A stretch of DNA of 64,000 nt from the NCBI RefSeq assembly GCF_000186865.1, contig NW_008705568.1, positions 1,667,529 to 1,731,528 of the forward strand. The letters are read 5' to 3'. This document shows, piece by piece, positions 59,145-64,000 of this stretch (positions are counted from its first letter, which is position 1; each line of letters begins with the position of its first letter). Source of the DNA: Aureococcus anophagefferens (Eukaryota; Sar; Pelagophyceae; Pelagomonadales; Pelagomonadaceae). The notes below the pieces were generated by a model that saw only the letters and a program-made list of their open reading frames with translations, was not told the DNA's origin and ran no database searches. The translations under genes were made by a program, and so were the position numbers.

Positions 59145-60162
59145 ATGGCCGACGCGGACCGCTACGACTNNNNNNNNNNNNNNNNNNNNNNNNNNNNNNN
59201 NNNNNNNNNNNNNNNNNNNGCTTCTCGCCGACCTTCATCACGACCATTGGCATCGACTTCAAGATCAAGGAGGTGCGGCGCTCCTCTCTTCCCGCCGCCG
59301 GCCCCGACGCGCGCGCGCGCCGCCACGGCGCCCCCGCGCGCCTTGACGGCCGCCCCGCGCAGGTCGAGCTCGACGGCCTGCGGGCGCGGACGCGGCGTCC
59401 CGGAAGAAGACGGGAGAACAACGGCGGCGCTCACCCTCGAACGTTCTAGGTGAAGCTCCAGATCTGGGACACCGCGGGGCAGGAGCGGTTCCGCACGATC
59501 ACGGTCTCGTACTTCAAGGGCGCGCACGGCATCGTCCTGGTCTACGACGTCACGGAGCGCGACAGCTTCGAGAACATCCAGCACTGGGTCCACCAGATCC
59601 GGGAGAACGCCGACGAGCGCGTGCGCCTGATCCTTGTCGGCAACAAGTGCGACCGGCGCTCCGAGCGCGTCGTCTCCACGTCCGAGGGCGAGGCCCTCGC
59701 GAAGCAGCGCGGCCCGCCGCGCCCCCGCCGCCGGACGTCCCGCGGCGACCGCGGCGCCCCGTCTTAGGTACGGCGTCGCCTTCTTCGAGACGTCGGCCAA
59801 GGAGAACTGCGCCGTCGACGAGTGCTACACGGCCATCGCGCGGGAGACGAAGGACGCGATTTTAGCGCAGTCCGAGGCGGACGCGCGCGCCGCGGACGCC
59901 CGGGCCGCGCGAAAGGGTGATTCGACGTCGCTTCAACTTGAGTGTTCCGCGCGCGCGCGTTCCAGAGAAAGGATCCACGCTTCGAGAGCGCTCCGAGAGA
60001 TGGTCGCTCGTCCAGAAATCAGCCGAAACGAGTGGAAAACGACCGAGAGAGAAGTTGGGAATCGCGCACCCTTTCGCGGCCCAGGCGGACGCGCTCGCGA
60101 GCCAGGCGGTCACCCTCGAGGGCCTCGGCGACAAGAAGAAACGACGATGTTGTCCCGCGTGA
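59145..60162 (+). CDS. Rab8/Sec4-like small GTPase, interrupted by a sequence gap
   Basis: Exons seen are 59145-59169 (before the gap), 59220-59272, 59363-59383, 59450-59706, 59768-59891 and 60085-60162. G2 is in [18 protein letters not shown]3 is [13 protein letters not shown]4 is VGNKCDRR and G5 is ETSAKEN. The C-terminus is KKKRRCCPA, a CCxx prenylation signal. The P-loop (G1) must lie in the 50-N gap, whose real length is unknown; about 27 residues are missing against Rab8. Rab8-type proteins direct exocytic vesicles to the plasma membrane. Two ordinary introns have the donor GCGCGG, and a degraded reverse introner precedes the last exon. Confidence 0.85.
59170..59219. other. Assembly gap (50 N)
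   Basis: Fifty N, a conventional placeholder, replace the part of the Rab gene that should encode the P-loop GxxxxGKS/T. The true length is unknown. Confidence 0.97.
59892..60084 (-). mobile_element. Degraded introner F1, reverse to its host (193 nt, GC-AG)
   Basis: The target duplication GCGGACGC is perfect, so the donor is GC. Terminal repeats have drifted together (CCGGGCCGCGCGAAAG and CTTTCGCGGCCCAG). The interior is antisense to the gene. Removal joins DARA to ADALASQ. Confidence 0.9.
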
Positions 60163-60493
60163 GAGGCCGAGAGGCCGGTCCCCTGGGCGCGCGGCCGCGC
60201 GCCGCCCGCCCGTGCACACACCTCCGCGCGGCGGGGCGCCCCGCCGCGCCGCCCCCGGCCGCATCTGCGTCGCGCCGCGCCGCCGCCGCCGCGCCCTTCC
60301 TCTGTAACGAGCCCCGAGCGCGAGGTTTCAAAAAGCGCGAGGCGTCCCGTGCGCATGCTAGCCTCGTGAAAAAGCCTCGTGAAAAACCTCGTGCCCCACG
60401 GGCTTCACGTCGGGCTTCACCGATTTCGTTGCCGACGGTTGCCCGTGGTTTGGAGCCGGGGAAGGTGGGCTGCCCGGACGCGTCGCGTCGGCC
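60163..60493. other. Intergenic, 331 bp
   Basis: It contains a 13-bp tandem repeat (gcctcgtgaaaaa, 60361-60386, plus a partial third copy to 60393) about 100 bp before the 7TM gene. No gene is seen. Confidence 0.55.
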
Positions 60494-62184
60494 ATGGCCC
60501 GGCGGCGGTGGGTCCTCGCCCTCGTCGCCGCGGCGGCGACCGCGCTCAAGGTGCGCCCCCGCCCGCCCGGCGCGACCCGCGCGCCGCCATGGCCGCCCCC
60601 GCTCTGTAGGTCGAGAACGCGGAGCTCGACACGCTGTCGCCCTGGCACTTCGTGAACCGGTTCTGCTTCGTGCCGACGCCGGACCGCGTGGAGACGCCGA
60701 CGAACAACGACAAGAACAACTACGGGTATTTCAAGTTCAAGGTCGACTTTCCGACGGGCGCGACGCCCGCGATTCTGCTCTACTACGACGGCTTCGACGA
60801 CTTCATCGACGTCTACAAGGGCGACGAGTCCTGCTCCGAGCGCAAGGCCAAGGCCACCGTGGCTATTGACTTGTCCAAACCGTCCGCCTTCGTCCAGTCC
60901 GTCGAGCCCGACGATCTGAACCGCGTGCTGAAATCTAGAGGACAGGCGTACCTCCGGTCGAAGACGAACACGTGGTTCTTCGTCGTCTTCGCGAACTGCG
61001 CCGACAGCTGCACGAGCGAGACGGGCTACCACAACTGCCAGGGCCCGCTGGTGTTGGACTACACCTTCCACTTCACGAACGGCTCCGAGAACAACGACAA
61101 GGAGTTCTCCGCGGACGACCTCGGGACCGTCGAGACGCTGATCGCGTACACGGTGGCCAACGTCGCGCTGAGCCTGTGGTGCCTCCACCTGCGGGAGCGC
61201 CTCAAGCGGCGGCGCAAGTTCCACCACACGGTCGCCGTCCTCGTCTGGTCCATCTTCGTGCAGACGCTGGGCTGCGCGTTGGGCACGATCCACTTCACCG
61301 TCTTCAGCCGGGACGGCGTGGGCGCGCCGGAGTGCCTCCAGACGGCGCGCTTCCTCTGGCACGGCGCGGACCTGCTGCTCGTGTTGCTGGTTGTATTGCT
61401 GGCCAAGGGCTGGACCATCGTGCGGCGGAAGCTGAGCGCGAACGGGCGCGTGCGCGTCGCGCTCTACGTTACCGTGCTGACGTGGACGACGGTGAGCCTC
61501 GAGCTCTGGCGGCTCCACGTCTTCAACCCGGCGACGTCGGCCTACCACTACGAGTCGCCGCCGGGCTTCGTCCTCGTGTCGCTGCGGGCTTTAGTGTGCG
61601 TGTGGTTCTGGTACGCCGCGTCCACGACGAAAAAACACTACAAGAACAAGCTCGGCTTCTACCAGAAGTTCAACGCCTTCTTCACGCTCTGGCTCGTCGC
61701 CAAGCCCGTGTCCATCGTCGTCGCCGCGTTCCTCAAGGACAACGAGCGCGCGGTCGTCGTGTTGAACATCGAGCTCTTCCTCGTCTTCGCCGCGCAGGCG
61801 ACGCTGGCCTGCATGTACTACCCGGACGCGCGCTGCAACAAGGCGTTCCCCTTCCACGCGAACTCGTCCGTGGACCTGGGCATCTCCGCGGCCTTCATGC
61901 CGGGCGCCGAGGGCGACTACGAGTCGCCCGACGTGCTCAAGGACGAGGACAACGGCGTCGACCTGGACACGGGCGCGCCGACGCACCGGGGCTACGCCGG
62001 CGCCATCGACGGCGCCGGCGGCACCATCAACTACGCCGTCTCGCGCCGCTCCGTCTTCCACCGCATCTCGACGGCCGGCGGCAAGACCGCGCGGCTCATG
62101 CGGACCATGTCCAAGATCTCCGCGGACCTGGACCGCGCGCTCCTGGACCTCCAGGGCGAGATCGAGTGCGACGTCGACCACTAG
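60494..62184 (+). CDS. GPR180/TMEM145-type seven-transmembrane protein
   Basis: Exons are 60494-60550 and 60610-62184 around a 59-nt GT-AG intron, giving 543 residues. A signal peptide encoded by exon 1 (RRRWVLALVAAAATALK) is followed by a luminal domain of about 170 residues with paired Cys and FVNRFCFVP at its start. Seven membrane segments follow, including the family mark LLVVLLAKGWTIVRRKLS (the LAKGW motif of the GpcrRhopsn4/GOST group). The cytosolic tail is about 120 residues. Members act in Golgi/secretory trafficking or as orphan receptors; the ligand is unknown. Confidence 0.82.
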
Positions 62185-62202
62185 GCTTGTTTTCGCGCGC
62201 GC

Positions 62203-63525
62203 TTAAGAGCCGAACGGGTTGTCGTCGTCCGAGTCGCCGGGCGGCGGCGCGGACGCCGCGGGCGCGGCGCCGGACGCGCGCGGCGCGGACGGCGCGTACG
62301 CGGGCGGCGCCGCGGCGTCGACCGATACCGGCGCGTCGTCGACCGGCGGTCGTGTTTCGAAGACGGGCCGCGCGGCGTCCGCCGCGGCCGCGAGGTCCGC
62401 GGCGGTCTTTCCGAGCGCGTCGACGAGCCCGCCGAGCGCGGCCCGGACGGCCGCCTTCTGGGCCGCCGCGAGGCGCAACAGCGCCGGCGACCGCGTCGTG
62501 CCCCAGGCCGCGGCGACGCGCGCGCCGTCCGCGTCGGCCGGCGCGTCGCCCGGCGGCGGCGGTTTCCGATCCCGGAGCTCCTGGAGCGCGTCGAGCGCCG
62601 CGCGCCGCGCGGCGTCCTTCTCGTACTCGAGCCCGACGACGACGGCGTCCGCCGCGTCCGCGAGCGCGCCGAAGACGGGCGCGCCGACGGCGGCCGCGGC
62701 CGCGGCGGCCGCGGCCGCGGCCGGCGGCGCGGCGAGGTCGCGGGGGGAGCAGACGGCGACGGCCCGCGCGGACGCGTCCGCGGCCGCGGCCGCGAGGAGG
62801 TCGTCGTCGGGCTCGAGGTCGCGCAGCGCGGCCGCGAGCTCGCCGCCGGCCGCGACGGCCTCGCGGCATCGCGCCGCGTAGCTCCGGAGCGCCGCGGCCG
62901 CGCGCGCGTGCCGCGCGTCGCGCGCCTCGACGCAGGCGACGATGGCCTCCGCGTCCACGCCCCCCTCCCGGGCGTTGTCGCAGGCCGCGTAGGCGGCGAG
63001 GAGGTCGGCCCACGCGCGCTCCGCGTCGCAGGGAAATTCGGTCGCGGGATCCATGCGCGCGGCCGCGGCCTCGACGTCGTCGGCGCTCTTCCGCAGGTCC
63101 TCCCAGAACGCGCAGGACACGAAAAGCCGCAGGAGCGCGTCGCGCCGGAGCACGGGGTCCTCGCCGAGCGCGGAGAGGAAGCGGCGGAGGTGCGCGGCGC
63201 GGCGGCACTTGAGGCCCGCGTCGAGGAGCCCCGTGTACTGCGCCGGCGGCAGCAGCGGCAGCACCGCGGCGGCGTAGCGGCGCTTCAGCGACTCGCGGAG
63301 GAGCGCGAAGTCGGAGTAGCGCCGTCGCACGACGCCGTAGGGACTTGTCTTAACTTTGTAGGTGACGAAGGACGTCGAACTCAGGCCCAGCATGGCGGGC
63401 TCGCTCGCCTCCTCCGGGTCCGTCACGTCGCAGGCCCAGGGCGGCTCGCGCCGCGCGGACCGCAGGGATCCTCCGCCGCGCTAGTCATGCGTCGCTAGGG
63501 CTGCCTCACCTGGGGCGACTTCCAT
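62203..63525 (-). CDS. PX-domain sorting nexin
   Basis: Exons are 63525-63510 and 63470-62203, giving 427 residues. The PX domain covers about 20-145: CDVTDPEEASEPAML, FVTYKVKT, the phosphoinositide motif VVRRRYSDFALLRESL, and LLPPAQ. The C-terminal part is a long Ala-rich helical region compatible with a BAR domain, then a Pro/Ala tail ending DSDDDNPFGS (an NPF motif, which can bind EH domains). The first exon and a 39-nt intron with donor CAG/GTGAGG are inferred because the PX frame has no ATG upstream. The intron is unusually short and this 5' end is uncertain. It should act in endosomal sorting on PI3P membranes. Confidence 0.78.
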
Positions 63526-63608
63526 AGGCTTCCCCCAAGGTGCACGGGCCGGACCTCCAGGGAGGTGCCAATTGGGAGGTGCTCCTATATTGACCCAAAC
63601 CGAGAGCA

Positions 63609-64000
63609 ATGGGCGGCCTGTGGCAGCTCATCCTCGCGCTCCTGTCGCTGGCAGCGCCGGCCGCCGCCGGCTCCGCCGCCGGCTCCGCCGCCGGCTGCGA
63701 GCGATCCACGTCGGTCTTGCTCTTCGGCGACAGCTTGACGGAGGGCCTGCTCGGCAACGGCTGCTTCCGCCGGGCCCACGCGAACCCTCCCCCGACGCCC
63801 TACCGGGACAAGCGCGGCGACGTCCGCGCGCGGCCCGCGCCGAGCCCCAAAGCCTTCGACAAGCGCGCCTGCTTCTACCCCTACGCGCTGCGGCTCGGCG
63901 AGCGCTACGCGGAGGAGAACGTTACCGTCGCGTTCGAGTTCCTCACGTCGCCGCCGGCGGAGGTTCCGGCCGGGTCGCGCGCCGCGGCGCCCTGCGACGC
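63609..64000 (+). CDS. Secreted SGNH/GDSL-type hydrolase (5' part)
   Basis: The frame is open from 63609 to the end of the window (130 residues). A signal peptide (MGGLWQLILALLSLAAPAAA) and a GSAAGSAAG repeat lead to block I of SGNH hydrolases, VLLFGDSLTEG, with the nucleophile Ser. The rest of the catalytic set (Gly, Asn, Asp-x-x-His) lies beyond the window. It is probably an extracellular esterase or lipase-like enzyme. It is divergent from the sorting nexin, 83 bp apart. Confidence 0.8.
   Translation, partial: MGGLWQLILALLSLAAPAAAGSAAGSAAGCERSTSVLLFGDSLTEGLLGNGCFRRAHANPPPTPYRDKRGDVRARPAPSPKAFDKRACFYPYALRLGERYAEENVTVAFEFLTSPPAEVPAGSRAAAPCD

Noticed and set aside
1..64000. tRNA, rRNA or snRNA genes.
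   Set aside because: No cloverleaf with conserved boxes and no rRNA core or snRNA sequence was recognised by eye; a covariance-model scan would be needed to exclude them.

Overview
The window is GC-rich nuclear DNA of a photosynthetic eukaryotic alga. Small introns, signal peptides, a plastid-type dihydrolipoamide dehydrogenase, cytosolic ribosomal protein L4, TAF13, an RNA polymerase III subunit, a myosin and Rab/7TM genes exclude a prokaryote. Twenty-one near-identical short introns flanked by 8-bp target duplications are introner elements, best known from the pelagophyte Aureococcus anophagefferens. The source is most likely that species or a close relative; this is inference, since no search could be run.

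About 39 genes lie closely packed on both strands, with many divergent pairs under 130 bp apart and convergent pairs that touch or overlap at their stops. 0-9 kb: secreted Cys-rich protein, mitochondrial thiolase, membrane protein, variant RING protein, membrane cyclophilin, HEMK2-type methyltransferase, MYND protein, two secreted proteins. 9-20 kb: beta-propeller hydrolase-like protein, sulfotransferase-like protein, a myosin with a WW-PH tail, a kinase-PP2C fusion, a TPR protein. 20-29 kb: FKBP, an RS-RRM-FHA protein, a UBA-like protein, a nuclear acidic protein, Abitram-like protein, RPL4, a TrmN6-like methyltransferase. 29-37 kb: a voltage-gated K+ channel, RPC8, and a multi-pass membrane protein with four EF-hands and a His-rich tail. 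37-45 kb: a six-module PHD protein and a rearranged partial copy carrying a histone H4-like segment, with a SAP/membrane protein between them. 45-57 kb: plastid LPD, a DUF218 protein, TAF13, a HAD protein, and a 2272-residue beta-helix receptor-like protein. 57-64 kb: nuclear and membrane proteins, a Rab broken by an assembly gap, a GPR180/TMEM145-type 7TM protein, a PX sorting nexin and the start of an SGNH hydrolase.

The unifying feature is the introners. Two families (F1, 10 copies, mostly 200 nt; F2, 11 copies, mostly 211 nt) interrupt 11 genes. In each the acceptor AG is the end of the element's terminal repeat, and the donor is the start of the left target duplication: GC in 12 copies, GT in 8, GA in 1. 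Removing each element plus one duplication copy restores the reading frame of the host gene in every case. Ordinary introns (39-90 nt, one of 219 nt) also use GC donors several times. Gene structures below were derived by hand from frame continuity and family conservation; no transcript data were available.
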